A DNA stretch of 64,000 bases. It comes from Azadirachta indica. Lineage: Eukaryota; Streptophyta; Magnoliopsida; Sapindales; Meliaceae. Below, piece after piece: positions 46,900-59,403 of this stretch. How positions within the stretch are numbered: position 1 is the stretch's first letter; every line of letters begins with the position of its first letter. Where the stretch lies: contig CM040445.1 of NCBI GenBank assembly GCA_022749755.1, forward strand, positions 9,135,182-9,199,181. Direction: 5' to 3'. Both the position numbers and the translations under genes were made by a program. The notes under the pieces are model-generated. The model did not search any database and was not told the DNA's origin. It saw only the letters and a list, made by a program, of their open reading frames with translations.

Positions 46900-48540
46900 A
46901 ACTTCTTTCATACTTGGTGTTTCGTCAACAACAAAGTTTACAGCGTTATAATTGATTGAGGAAATTCCACCAACGTGGCTAGCATTGAATTAGTGGAAAA
47001 ATTGTCGTTACCTACCATGAAACATCCACGACCGTACCAACTTCAATAACTAAACAATTGTGGAAAAATCAAGGTAACAATACAAGTGTTAGTGGCATTT
47101 TTCATTGGCAAGTATAAGGATGAGGTACTTTGCGACGTGATACCTATACTCGCATGTCACATCCTATTGGGTAAACCATAACAGTACGATGGACAAGTCA
47201 CACATGATGGTTTCACCAATAAATACTCTTTTACTATCAAAAAACAACCTATAGCACTTGTATATTGACTTCAAAACAAGTTTTCGAAGACCAATTGAAG
47301 ATACAAAAAGTAAGTGAAAAAAGAAAAGAAAAAGAGAAAAGCAAAAGTATAAAAGAGAGTGAGATGAAAAATGAGAGAGTTGCAACATTGATGTGTGAGA
47401 GAGAGAGGAAAAATATAATTTCATTGCAAAAAAAAAAAAAATGAGATCAAGAGAGTTTTATTTTCATAACAGCCCTTTATAGTACTTATGTGCAATAAGG
47501 CCTTTTTGTACACTAACAATCTTGCCGGATCTTTGCCGAGCAATGTTATATTTTTTTCACAGAAATTAGAGGATGTCTTTCCCAAAGAAGTGCCCCCTAG
47601 TTTACCTTCAATTCGAGGAATTGAACATCAAATTGATTTTATACTCGGTATAACAATTCCTAACCAACCAACCTATAGAAGTAATCCTGACGAGACGAAA
47701 GAACTTTAACGACAAGTTAACAAGCTAATGGAGAAAGGGTATGTTAGAGAAAGCATGAGTCCTTGTGTGGTTCCAATGCTACTAGTGCCTAAGAAAGATG
47801 GGATATGGAGGATGTGTGTTGATTACCGAGTTGTTAACAATATTACGGCAAAGTATCGACATCCCATTCCTTGATTAGTGATATGTTAGATGAACTGCAT
47901 AGATCTTGTGTGCTTTCTAAAATTGATCTTAAGAATGGATACCATTAAATTAGGGTGAAAGAAAGGAATGAGTGGAAAAGTACATTTAAAATAAAATATG
48001 GTTTGTATGAATGGTTAGTTATGCCTTTTGGGCTAACTAATACACCTAGCACTCTCATTAAACTGATGAAGCATATTTTGTATGCTTTCATTAGTAAATT
48101 TGTAGTAGTTTATTTTGATGATATCTTGATTTATAGTAAAAATTTGGACGATCATGTTGAACATTTAAAACTTGTTTTAAAGATTTTAAGTAAAGAAATG
48201 CTACTTGTTAATTTTAAGAAATGTACATTTTGTACGGATAAATTTGTGTTTCTTGGTTTTGTTGTAAGTGCTAATGGGATTAAGGTCAATGAGAAGAAGG
48301 TGAAGGCAATTCAAGAATGGTGAACGCCTACTTCGAAGAATCAAGTAAGAAGCTTTCATAAATTGGCCAGTTTTATGGGGGCTTTGTTCAATATTTTAGT
48401 AGCATAGCTGCACTGTTAATCAAAGTCATCAAGACGAACATTACGTTTAAGTAGGGAAAGGAGAAAGAAAAGGCATTCAAACTCATCAAAGAAAAATTGA
48501 CTAATACACCTTTAATTATTTTACCTGAACCAAGAGATTG
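46900..48540 (+). pseudogene. Chromovirus protease-RT, fused to integrase end by deletion
   Basis: The protease remnant is at about 46940 (VIID, stop, GNSTNVASIELVEKL). Reverse transcriptase follows: PPSLPSIRGIEHQIDF near 47600, [14 protein letters not shown] near 47765, [16 protein letters not shown] and the catalytic [10 protein letters not shown] near 48115, then [11 protein letters not shown]. After KEKLTNTPLIILPEP at about 48535 the sequence goes directly to RDWVWLHMKK, which belongs to the integrase C-terminus. The RNase H and integrase catalytic domains are missing. Stops and frameshifts add to the loss. Confidence 0.88.
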
Positions 48541-48764
48541 GGTTTGGTTGCATATGAAAAAGGATCATTTTCCTGAGCAAAGATGATCTAAACATCTACC
48601 AAAGGGAGATGACCCATTTCGAGTAGTGGAACGCATCAATAATAATGCCTACAAACTTGAACTACCACGTGAGTATGGGGTTAGTATAAGCTTTAATGTT
48701 TCGACTTATCTCCTTTTGATGTAGGTAGCTATTTGAGGACAAATCATTTTCAAGAAGGGGAGAA
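48541..48764 (+). pseudogene. Integrase C-terminal remnant and PPT
   Basis: Continues the deletion joint with LPKGDDPFRVVERINNNAYKLELPREYGV and FNVSTY, the GPF/Y-type tail of chromovirus integrase. The purine tract AAGAAGGGGAGAA precedes the 3' LTR. In another frame the sequence LRTNHFQEGENDVNE runs over the PPT into the LTR. Confidence 0.8.
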
Positions 48765-49597
48765 TGATGTAAATGAAGTTGAGCAATCACACAAACAAAA
48801 GGAGAAACTTACACATAAGGCTAGAGATACTCAATTGTAGCATCTATATGATCCGCTAAACATGCCGAGTAGATCAATTACAAGAAATAGAGCCAAGACA
48901 TTGCAAAGTGCCTTAAATGAACTAATTAAAAAGATGTGTGATTCAAATGTAATTTAAGATACATGTCTTAAAGAATTAGGTTCAGTGAACATCATTCAAG
49001 CATTCAAAATCCAAGAAAATTAATGTGAAAATGTTCAAAAATTGTAGTCCGTTTGTGTAACTTTAAGAATCTTAAAATGATGTAATCACTTACATCATAC
49101 ATATACAACGTCATTGCTTGCATTATATACGTACGACGTCATTGCTTATGTCATATACATATGACGTCATTGCTTACATTTTTATGATTGAAATTTATAA
49201 TTTTACAAGTCATAAAGTTTGTATTTAATTTGTCAAATTGTTAGGTAGGATTGTTAGCCTAACCTTTGACATTTTTCCTTTATATTTGCCTATAAAAAGG
49301 CTTTTATTTTTTAAATGAAATAAGCAATTTTGAGTATTAAGTTATTTCTTAGAAGTTCTTATTCTTGAACTCTTCAAGTTTAATTTTTTATGGCGTTCAA
49401 AATAACTAAACTTACCATCTACATTTTCACATGTTTTCTTAAGAATTCTTGGTGTGGCATTTGAATAATCATAGTGTTGATTCTTATCTAAATAGGTACG
49501 CGTCAAGACTCAATAAACTTGCATTTTAGAAAAATCTTAGAGTTTGTTACTACATTCGGTGTTAGGTCTCGTCATATTATTTGTGAGATTCGTATCA
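48765..49597 (+). repeat. Chromovirus-like 3' LTR
   Basis: 833 bp, TGATGTAAAT to TCGTATCA, with about 85-88% identity to the 5' LTR by eye. The pol C-terminal frame inside it (about 48837-49023) has stops here, unlike the 5' copy. Confidence 0.92.
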
Positions 49598-49602
49598 TTT
49601 CA

Positions 49603-52101
49603 TACGAATGATCAGCCAACAAAAACATATAACTCATTAATTACATTCTTATCCAAATAAAAGAAATGCTTACATTGGCCACAACCTCAGGTTGCTTTGT
49701 ATTACCTTCCAAACTTTGCCCATAATTTCTTCTATCGTACATGATCTTGATATTTGATTGTGTAGTTGCCAATAATTGTTTTCATAACAAAATGTAAATA
49801 GTTTTTATGTTCTTTCTCGTGTTCAAAGAGGGTTTCTTTGCTATCACTTATGGTGCCAAAGAGAGATGAAGAAGATGAAGAAGAAGTTATAAAGATCAAA
49901 GGGGGACCAAAATGCCTTAAACTTGAATTTGAAATTTTTTTTTTTGCCTTTAGAATTGGGTTCAATTACGTCTCATAGGTTATAGAAAATATCAATTTTT
50001 TACAAAATTCTTCAATTAGTTACCAATATATTCTCAAAAAGTGAATTTTACTATTATCATACAACGAATAGACCTAACGAGGTATTTTTCAAACCTCATA
50101 GGAATAATGAGCCATTTACCCAAATCTAAGAATTATTGGACAATTTTTTCAAAATAATATTTCTTGTGAACTATACATACATTTGTGTGTGTATCAAATT
50201 AAGAAATGAAAAACACATCGTTCACTAAAAGTAATTATTTGCTTATTTTAAAAGTAAGAATTGCTAATTGGGTTAACAACACTTGTCTCTAAATTTTACC
50301 AAGATTTGAATTTTTTAATTACAATAACTTTATCTCTAATACATTATTAAAATTAGGATAATAAAATAAAACACATAGATAAAATTATTAAAATGGAGTA
50401 AACATTCCTGATTTGTTATCATATATAAAATTTAGAGATGAAAATGTTATTGTCCCTCTTGCCAGCCAATTTAATTCACAATTTGAAATCTTTTACACGT
50501 GATAATAATGGATTAATTTTGTTTGAAGGCATGGAAATGGTTGTGTTTATTGTTCAATAATGGAGGCTTAATTAATTAGTTCTTTAGTTCAAGACAAGTA
50601 GAGAATTATCCCATTAAAAAATGAAAAGAGTATTTCATTGCACGCATAGCAAAATGTTGTAATGGCATGTGCTTGATTGTGATGATTTATCATATAAAAA
50701 ATAAAAGCACCTCAACTTGCACTTTGACCTCATTCAATCAACTTTTACATATATATATATATTAAGGATAAAAAAATAATTTATATAATTTCTTATACTA
50801 TTTATGATATTATTATATTCAAAAATTTTTAATAATTAAATTTAAATTTAGCTATAATTAATGTATAAATAATATATTATAACTAATTTACATGTGAGAT
50901 TTAATTTTAATTATTACCGACATTTAAATCTAATAATTTATAAATAATATAAAAAAATTATATAAAATTAAAAAGATTCTTCATTTATTCATATATATAT
51001 ATATATATACAAAATTTTTCGGGCAGAGATTTATCATCTTCTAAAAACTAATAACATATAATAGGGTCATGTTTGTATTAAATTTGTATAAATTTTCTTA
51101 AATCTATATTTTAAAATATGAAAACAAATATTTAAATATATAAACGTAATTCTTTTTTAGTAAAGTGATGATGTATTATAACGAGATTAATCTCATGAAA
51201 TTTTTTTTATGCATTATTTTGTGAGTCGTTATATCAGTTCATTGACTCTCTTAATATATTTTTATTTTTTTAAAAAAAATTTGAATTAAACTAAACATTT
51301 CTACCTATAAAATATTAAAATCTTATCTTTTCCTAGAAATCAAATTGGAGAATGCCCGAAAATATTAAATATGTTTCAAATCACCCGGTAAATATATATA
51401 TATATATAATTTATTAAAACAATGATGTCTTTATTAGAAAAGCGTGCCCATACTCGTGCCAAGTCTGATTTACATACATAAGTTACATACGCCGTAATAT
51501 TAGAATGTGCCTTAAATAAATTAAATGAAGTACATTTAATAAAAAATTAAATAATTTTTTTTAAAAAGTTATATATTAAATATATTTCGATTACGCCAGA
51601 TCCAATGCATGCATAACTCTGTAAGAATATAAAAATCAAAGAATTAATGCAAGTTGAACGCTATGAAGACTTTGACTTTTTTTTTAAATTAATTTTTATT
51701 TGAAACAATAAAATTTAATTTAATATTTATTACTGTATTAACTGTTATTAGTGCGAATTTATTTATGAATTATTGATAAAAATACGTATAATTAATAACG
51801 ACGAAATAACATTCACAGTATAGCAGATAGAAGGTGATATACGGAATAATAAATGTTAAATGCTGTCGGCTAGTCATGTACTAAGCACGTGGTTTACACT
51901 AAAACGGCAACATCCAAACAAAACGGCAGAGCAACAAAATTTATTACGTCTCTTTTTATTGCCTCCTGGTTAGTAAACAAAAAAAATCAAAAGAAAATTG
52001 TTGACAAAATTAATATTACACTCTCCAATCTAAAAATGGTTAAAGCTAGCAACATCACTACATCTGCAAAAATAAAAGATAAAGAATAAAAAATAAATTA
52101 A
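49603..52101. other. Intergenic between gypsy element and MATE gene
   Basis: No gene seen. The first 40 bp complete the split 119-bp tandem unit. 49980-50100 holds the weak inverted match to 26847. (TA)n runs lie near 50748-50762, 50993-51009 and 51391-51408. The last ~150 bp carry the A-rich 3' untranslated region of the MATE transcript (read on the minus strand). Confidence 0.5.
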
Positions 52102-53643
52102 TTAAACTGGATTATTATTATTATTGTGTTTCCATATCTCAGGCTCATGACCCTCTTCTTCAATGGCGACATTTGCGGTAAGCTCTTTGGCTCTCTGAGC
52201 CTGGTGGTCCCAATCGGTTCGAGATAGAATGAACAACATGGTTAGAACACATGAACCCTGGGCTGCTAAGAGACCGAGCCATAGTCCTTTGAAATCAAAT
52301 CCAGCATAGAAACTCAACCAAACAGCAACCGGCATGCCCACAAGGTAGAAGCAGAGCAAGTTGATATTGGCTGCCATTTTAGGTCTAGCAGTTCCTCTGA
52401 GAACGCCACACCCTGTTGTTTGAGGACAATTCCCTAGTTCGCAGAGTCCAATTATGGGCAAAACCATTGACGTCAGAGCAATAATCTCTGCATCTTGAGT
52501 AAACATGCTAGCCCAAATGTTCCTCACTGTAACAGCAAAAAGTAATGCTGAGAAGCCTAAGATGAAGCTTGAAGCCAGGCCAATTATGGCAGCAAGTTTT
52601 GCTTGCTTTGGAGAATTAGCACCCAGTTCATTTCCAACTCTCGTCGATACGCCGAAGCTTAAAGAAGATGGGAAAATGTATATAAGTGATGTTGTTTGAA
52701 TCAAAATGCCCATTGAAGCAACCGTTGCTTTTGGATTCAATAACAACCCGCAGAGTAAAATCATGATCTCGTACCACCACCATTCGAGACAGACTGAAAT
52801 GCAGCTGGGAATGGCTAAATCCAGCAATGATTTCCAGCCTTTTAAGCAGTCTAAAGAAATTCCACCCCAAGTTTTCTTGTGCACCCTAGAAATCATAATG
52901 TAGACGATCAAAGATCCTACAAGATTGAAGTTGGTCCAAACTCCGCTCAAAGCAATCCCTTTGATTCCAAGATTGAGAACAGAAACAAGAAGATAGTTAA
53001 TGGGAATGTGAAGAAGAATGGAAAAAGTTGCGCAATACGTTAGAGGCAAAGTTATGGATTGGGTTCGAAGATATATACGCAAAGGATGTAAAAAGGACTG
53101 TGCTATGAGATCAGGAAGAGAATAAAGAATGTAAATTTGAGCTTCATTGGCAATATCTGCTTCTTGCCCACAAAAGAGAAGAATGTTTTTCATATTGAAC
53201 CATAAAAGGGCAATTGGGATTGAAGTTAAAAGAAGCAAGAGAGTAGTTCTTTGCATGGTGAGGCCAAGAAGTTTGTATCTCTTGGCACCAAAAGCTTGGC
53301 CACAAATGGGTTCCATTCCCATGGCAAGGCCAGAGAGAAGAGAATAACCAGTGATGTTAGCGAACCCGATTGCAAGCGATCCACCGGCCAACGCAAGCTC
53401 CCCCAGGCGGCCGAGAAAGAGCATGGAGATCATGGAGCGAGAATAGAGTATAAGACCTGTTAAAATCATTGGAAAAGCTATGTTGGCTATGCATCTTGCT
53501 TCTTTGATTGCAAGAAAAAGGAGGGGGGTCAGCTTTTGTTGATCTGCTGTTGGCTTAGAAGGGATCAAAGGAGAGAACATGTTGGATTCTTGGTTGAAAT
53601 TGCAGCATTGGCAAGAACCAGAAGTATGTAACTGCTGGCACAT
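52102..53643 (-). CDS. MATE / DETOXIFICATION transporter
   Basis: A single intact exon of 513 codons. Twelve hydrophobic segments form two MatE halves (roughly residues 50-210 and 270-430). Signature stretches include PMILTGLILYSRS (58-70), GMEPICGQAFGA (109-120), CLEWWWYEIMILLCG, SFGVSTRVGNELGAN and GNCPQTTGCGVLRGTARP. These place it with the mostly intronless plant DTX48-DTX51 group, closest in feel to DTX49. Family members are proton- or sodium-coupled exporters of small organic compounds; members of this clade are reported in endomembranes and linked to hormone, iron or growth phenotypes. The true substrate cannot be read from sequence. The start Met (MCQQLHTSGS) gives the usual Cys-rich N-terminus of the clade, and the length is normal. 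Confidence 0.95.
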   Translation of the reverse strand: MCQQLHTSGSCQCCNFNQESNMFSPLIPSKPTADQQKLTPLLFLAIKEARCIANIAFPMILTGLILYSRSMISMLFLGRLGELALAGGSLAIGFANITGYSLLSGLAMGMEPICGQAFGAKRYKLLGLTMQRTTLLLLLTSIPIALLWFNMKNILLFCGQEADIANEAQIYILYSLPDLIAQSFLHPLRIYLRTQSITLPLTYCATFSILLHIPINYLLVSVLNLGIKGIALSGVWTNFNLVGSLIVYIMISRVHKKTWGGISLDCLKGWKSLLDLAIPSCISVCLEWWWYEIMILLCGLLLNPKATVASMGILIQTTSLIYIFPSSLSFGVSTRVGNELGANSPKQAKLAAIIGLASSFILGFSALLFAVTVRNIWASMFTQDAEIIALTSMVLPIIGLCELGNCPQTTGCGVLRGTARPKMAANINLLCFYLVGMPVAVWLSFYAGFDFKGLWLGLLAAQGSCVLTMLFILSRTDWDHQAQRAKELTANVAIEEEGHEPEIWKHNNNNNPV

Positions 53644-53696
53644 AGTAATTTGTGTTAATCAACTTTAGGACGGCTCCTTAAGAGAAGAAATTAAAG

Positions 53697-53706
53697 ATAT
53701 ATAAAG
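53697..53706 (-). promoter_or_regulatory. Likely TATA box of the MATE gene
   Basis: CTTTATATAT on the minus strand, about 55-60 bp before the ATG, leaving a short leader with CTTTAATTTCTTCTC. Position and sequence fit a plant core promoter. Confidence 0.5.
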
Positions 53707-55280
53707 CTTCGAACTGAAATTCTTTCTTGGAAACAAATATTATTTCAAGCGGCCTTTTATGACCTATCTATCATCCATCCATGTTTGTCCCTGTTGGGGG
53801 CCTGCATTTGGAAAGACTAGTTAACTTGCAATTTGAATTAAAAAAAGAAGAAAAAGAAAAATAATGGGTCTAATTACTTATATGGTCAAATCAAAAGAGA
53901 CAAATATTCATTCATTTATTTATGGTATTAACATTCATATTTATTTCTAAACATAATTATGGTAGGTATAGGTCTTATATACAAATTTTATGTTAATTAC
54001 TTGAGGTATTCGAGTGTTATTACATCTAAAGTTGACCTCCCTGCTAAGCTTGGAATCTCCTCTTTAGTTATGATAGTCTCCTCTTTGATAATAGGATAAA
54101 TCATTCATCTTGGAAGTAGAATTTTTGGTTATATTTCAATAGGTATAAATGTAAGTAATTTTTATTTAATTTTTTACTGAATTTAAAAGTAATATAAGTT
54201 TTAAATATAGTTAAATGTTTAAATGTGAATGATTTATTTTAAATTGTTATTAAATTGATAGTCAACGTAACGGAAAATTAATATTTGGACGGTTAAAGTG
54301 GACCCCCTTGAATGCCAGGGCTTGACTTACTTTTTGTGTAGGAATATTAACAAATTGGTCCCTATATTGTTATGAAATACATCAAAAGTTAAAAGTTGGT
54401 CAATTTTAATGGAATGTCAATCCCCGCTATCATAAGAGCTTAAACAACAAAAAAAAAAAAATTAATTTTTTTTTTCAAACCTAAATCTTAAACAACAAAG
54501 ACAAATCTACATTGTTTAATCCTCAAGCTGCTCATCATCATATATCATTATTAATCTTAAAATTCTATAAAAATCCTTCTTTTTTAACAAATTTTTTCTT
54601 CATATATTTATATTAATAATAGCCTTCTAAATATGAAAGTCAAACACCTTTTCAAGTACAATCATAACAATTTTTTAAACTAATTAACAATCATAACTTT
54701 GATAGCCTTAAAAATCTACAAATCTTTTTCTTTCATCGGTCTAATTATGGGATTAATTTTGTATGTCATTAGTAAAAGAATAATATAGATTTTGGAAAGA
54801 AAAAATCAAATGCACAAAGGAAATGTGAGTAAAGAAAAAAAAGGCTTAAGACAAAATAAATTTCTTTTTTTACACCAAAAATTTAAAGGTTTGTTAACAT
54901 TAGATAAGGGAAAAGACCTAATTATAAAAAATCATATCCTTAAATATTGTTTTGCCAAAATTAAGGATCTATTAGTTAATAACCCTGTAATTTAGTATCT
55001 ATTAAAAAAAAAAATCTAAATATTGATGGATACATTTATTAGTTTTCTTCAATAAAATTTTTATCATTATTTCCGGAAGAATCCTATCAACTCTTAACAA
55101 ATTAACAACCCGCAATTGGGCAAGATTGATAGGTAAGGACAAAGGAATCAACCCACTTTGTTATTGAAAATGTTTACAAACATGGTAATTAAGATGGGGA
55201 TTTGGTCGCTAAAATAAAAAAATTAATTTGTCTTGGAGCAGAGTCGATGAATGGTCCCAGCTGAGGTAAGCTGATCAGCC
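53707..55280. other. Intergenic, AT-rich, no gene seen
   Basis: Upstream region of the MATE gene followed by featureless AT-rich DNA. No domain-bearing ORF or clear repeat family was recognised; poly-A/T tracts are frequent (54450-54475). Confidence 0.5.
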
Positions 55281-55307
55281 CATGCCTTGTAAGTTGGCCT
55301 CACCGAG

Positions 55308-55352
55308 GAGCAGCAGCAGCCTCTGCCTCTGCCTCTGCCTCTGCCTCTGCCT
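55308..55352. repeat. CAG run and (CTGCCT)n microsatellite
   Basis: GAGCAGCAGCAGC followed by about five copies of CTGCCT (55321-55352). It lies in a short GC-richer island (55255-55390). A 61-codon frame across it looks like a by-product of the repeat. Confidence 0.85.
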
Positions 55353-55456
55353 TCATCTTGCACGACTCTTCGTCTTCGCTTTCATCTGTTTCTATTCACA
55401 GCTAAAATTCAAGATTGGTGCACAGAAATTAAATATCTGTGTAAACCGACTACAAC

Positions 55457-55712
55457 AAATCAACTAAATCCCATTTGTACTGTTACAATAGTTTTTGGCA
55501 GTTTATTCCATTTACTTTTTTGAATATTACATCTACAATTACCAAAAATTTTATGATACTAAAGTAAAGAAAATTTTCGACCATTTATTTTATACTATCA
55601 TATGTATGGGTTATAAATCAACTACATCTCACTTGTATAGCTACAATAGTTATTGACAGTTTATTCTACGTATATATTTTAATATTACATCTACAATTAT
55701 AGCCATTGACAA
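55457..55712. repeat. Pair of ~100-bp direct repeats
   Basis: 55457-55555 and 55615-55712 share CAACTA-ATC-CA-TTGTA, CTACAATAGTT, CAGTTTATTC and ATATTACATCTACAATTA at an offset of 158 bp, with perhaps 80% identity. Origin unknown. Confidence 0.65.
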
Positions 55713-58400
55713 TATATCAAACTACGATTGAGAGCGTTGGTCGTACAGTTACACCTAGTGGTGGATCGCAAATTTTTAAAATTTTTTTATTATGATTTTA
55801 TATTTTAAACCCATTTTTTAAATTTATATATAATTGTGTCTCTATGCTCTACATAATTATTCATTTATATCTCTTGATTTTTAATTAATTTTAAAATATT
55901 AGCAATTAACTTTATCTTTTAAATATTTTGACCTCCCATATTCAATTTTTGTCTCTACTCTTGGTTATAGCATTCTCCAAAAATTTGTCTACAATTTGTG
56001 AGAAACTTGCCTTCACAGTGGAGGAATATTTAGCATCAAATTTAAGAAAAATCCACCAAAGACACTTAAATAAAAGGAGAACATTGTATAAATCCTCTTA
56101 ACCAAAATTTTAGATTATTTTAATTTTAACCCCTCATTTATTGATAATTTTCACATATAATTTAAAATATTGGTAAGTTATTAGTAGTGCACCTATTAAT
56201 CGCAAGTCCCGTTAAAGATAATAAAAATGATAAAATAACAAATTTTTTTGTTTATTGCAGTTAACATTGTTTGTGTGAGGACAAAAATAACCCACATATG
56301 ATTGACAATATATTTGAAAAGAGGAAATCAATCATATATTTGCAGTATTTGTCCAATAAAATTATTTTGTTAATTTTAATAATGAATAAAAATAAATTAT
56401 ATTTTAAAAAATAATTATTATTTTATTAATGCAATTAAAATTGCCTCACAGTCTCACTCCCAATCATTTTCTACTACTCTTTCTTTCATCCACAATCACA
56501 AAGACCTATCTTTAACTTTATCAAGATTTTTAAGTTTACTAAAAATAAAATACATACCAGAGAAAAAAAAAAAAAGGAAAGTAGCAAACTAAATCCCCAA
56601 ATTCTTAAATCCATTTTAATTTCACAAAGCCTAGAGTTCTCTAATCTAAATATAGTTATCAAGCCAAATTCAAATACAACCATTTTCATTTAGAGTAAAA
56701 AATCCAAAGAATTATAAAACTTAGAATAAAAAAAAATAGTTATAGAAGAAGAAAATGAAAAAGTCATTTTTCTTATATTAAAAATAAGCCAAAATTTTAG
56801 ACTTTAGCAATGAGTTATCTAAAATTTTTTAAAATGTTGAATTGTTTATAATACCCTTATTTTATTTTAAAAGTTTTATCTTCTTTATTTATAATATAGT
56901 CTTAAAAACTTGTTTATTAACATAATTATGCATTTTTTCCCAAAAATTATTTGTTACAACACCAAACAAACAATAATTTTTTTATAAAAACTACACTAAT
57001 AAAAAATATGTATATAAAAGGTCTACTCAACCGAAGAAACACAAAAAATTATATCAAATGGATTCTTAAATCAAATTATAAGTATTTGAATCCCGTCTCT
57101 TATATTATCTCTACAAAATTTTGTTAGTTAAACTAATTAAAACTCATACATTATTCTTTTTATTACTCAAATGATTAGATACGTTTGGTACAAAATGTAT
57201 GAGAGACATGTTTTATTTATATTTGAGTTTAATTTGTAATTGTAGGTCAAATGCTAATCATTCAGATATTGCTTCAAGAACAACAAATTTACAAGTTCTT
57301 AAAGTTTGGTCTATTAAACTAATTAATCTTAATAATTTTCAAAATACTAATTTAAATCCAAATTTACTATAAAATAACAATTTTACTCTTATTTAATGTT
57401 AGTTAACTATGGAAATTATTTTTTTAAACTCCTAAATAAAAATAACAATAATAAGGACAAGTATTATTTTATAGTATATTGATAATTAAATATTCAATAA
57501 TATATTATAACTAAAACATAAATTTAATTATTTTACAATATGTCAATAATTCAACATTAATTACATACAAAAAATTAGATAACATGAATTATAAATAAAT
57601 ATTAATTTATAGATAAAGTATAAATTTATATTAATTATAAAAGTTAAATATATTATCTATAAAATAAATAAATTTATAATAATTAATATAGATATATATT
57701 ATTAACATACTAAAAATAATATTTATAATTTATTTTATTAATATATTTTAAATAAATATATTATATTTATCAAAATTTAAAAGTTTAATAATTATTTTTG
57801 ATTAAATTATTATTATATAAACTAAAATAGTCAGATTTTAATGAATTAAGATTTTGATAAGTATTTTTAAAATTATTGAAATTAATTATTTAAATTGTTC
57901 AAAGTTTAGAAATTTCTAACTCCTTTATCCATTTTTAGATTAGAAGTTTTTGGTCAAAAGTCAAGATTTGCTAAAATACTTACTTTTCACATGATTCTTT
58001 TTAATAATATTCAGAGATATGGATTGGATTTCTTGGAGACTTTAACTTGGAATCAATGTTCAAACTGACATAATGATGATTATTAGGGAACGACAATGAA
58101 GGCTTCACTTAACTTGAGTAAGCGTTTGTGCTTGGAATTGTAATGAATCTAATTCCGCGTGACAAACGTTAGTGGAATGTGAATGGTCAAATCAACTTAA
58201 TTTATTTTGACAATAAATTTTATATTTAAAATTGACATATACGTATATATATTAATACGGATCAACTATTTATATTATATATATTATTTTATATATCATT
58301 AAATTTATATATTTTTAATGATTAAAATTAAATATATATATATATAATAATATATAATTATATATATTAAAATTAGTATATTAATATATCAATTTTGATA
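55713..58400. other. Intergenic, very AT-rich, no gene seen
   Basis: 55755-55960 resembles the degraded tail of a common plant retroelement (also seen at 25990-26100, with TTTTGCCTCCC-like text). The rest is low-complexity AT sequence with dense TA steps at 57460-57800 and 58220-58400. Confidence 0.5.
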
Positions 58401-58404
58401 ATAT

Positions 58405-58650
58405 ATAAAGAGAAAAGATCAATAACCCATAACTATATATATACATATATATACACACACATTTATACTATTTATAAATTATTAAGTTTAAATACATATA
58501 ACAATTAAAATTAAATTTGACATGCGTATTAATTATATATTAATTATATGTATAAAATTTAATCTATCAAATAGTTAAAAGTGTTTAAAATCTAACAACA
58601 CACAAATGATTAAAAAATATATATATATAAAGTTAAAAGACAATCAATAC
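58405..58650. repeat. MITE-like inverted repeat, degraded
   Basis: Ends resemble AGATCAATAACCC on the left and its inverse on the right, with the internal phrase TAATTATATATTAATTATATG and AATAGTTAAAAGTGTTTAAA. The same phrases occur in the better preserved copies at 59404-59722 and 59740-59850. Confidence 0.5.
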
Positions 58651-59403
58651 GTCTTTATTCTATTCTTATGTATTTCCTATAATTGTTTTCTCTTTTACTC
58701 GTATAAAAAAATATAAAATATATAGTAATAATATAATATTATTACATTTATTTTTCTTAATTACCAATATTATTTAGATCAATTAGATTATAAAGTTAAA
58801 ACTTTTTTAAAGAATAAATTACAATATATTTGATGTATTATTACATATAAAATTTAAAATATATTACAAAAAAATTAAAATTTTAACATAAAATTTGAAA
58901 ATTTAAAATTAAAAACATTTTAGGAAGCATTTATCATTTCAATTTTCAAGGCATCATAGAATTTCTTCCGTATGAGAAGGGGTTGACAGAAGAAGTAAAG
59001 GATACAATTAATTGCCGATTTTATTCGGAACAGATTTACTAGTTCTTAGTAAGAGGCTTCTTGAACAATTGAATTATGCAAATTTTGTGTCAAATTTGGA
59101 TAGCAAGCATAAGACTTGACTCAAAGACTGATGGCAATAGTCAAACGATCATATAAACGAAACGTCCCAAGAAAATTCTTCTGTGGAAAAGTAGAACCAC
59201 CGCCCCCGGCCCCCCTTGTTACCTATAGTCCCTACAAGTTACGCTTATTTTCCAATTCCCGTTTAGATCGTAAATAATATATATATATATATATATATAC
59301 ATACATACATATACAAGCGTAAATATAGGTACATCAATTGTAAACAGTAAATATTGGTACATTCAACAGTTGAGATTTAATTGATATATATATATATATA
59401 TAT
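58651..59403. other. Intergenic with TA/TACA microsatellites
   Basis: 58920-59230 is less AT-rich and contains a C-rich stretch (CCGCCCCCGGCCCCCC near 59203), but no ORF or domain. (TA)n and (CATA)n runs are at 59277-59312 and 59382-59403. Confidence 0.5.

Larger units (their letters stand above)
44261..49597 (+). mobile_element. Chromovirus-like gypsy element, internally deleted
   Basis: LTRs at 44261-45092 and 48765-49597 and the target duplication TTTCA at 44256-44260 and 49598-49602. A primer site (TAGTATCAGAGC) follows the 5' LTR. Internal order: gag, protease, reverse transcriptase, then a jump straight to the integrase C-terminus. Length is 5.3 kb, short for this group, because RNase H and the integrase core are absent. 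The pol reading frame continues across the PPT into the LTR. The lineage inside the chromoviruses is uncertain. Confidence 0.92.

Noticed and set aside
47164..47424. 86-codon minus-strand ORF rich in Phe and Leu
   Set aside because: It is antisense to a decayed gypsy protease region and its AG-rich tract; no independent support.
52505..53463. Several plus-strand ORFs of 64-70 codons
   Set aside because: They are antisense to the intact MATE coding sequence.
55282..55467. 61-codon ORF with CLCLCLCL
   Set aside because: It is a translation of the CTGCCT microsatellite.
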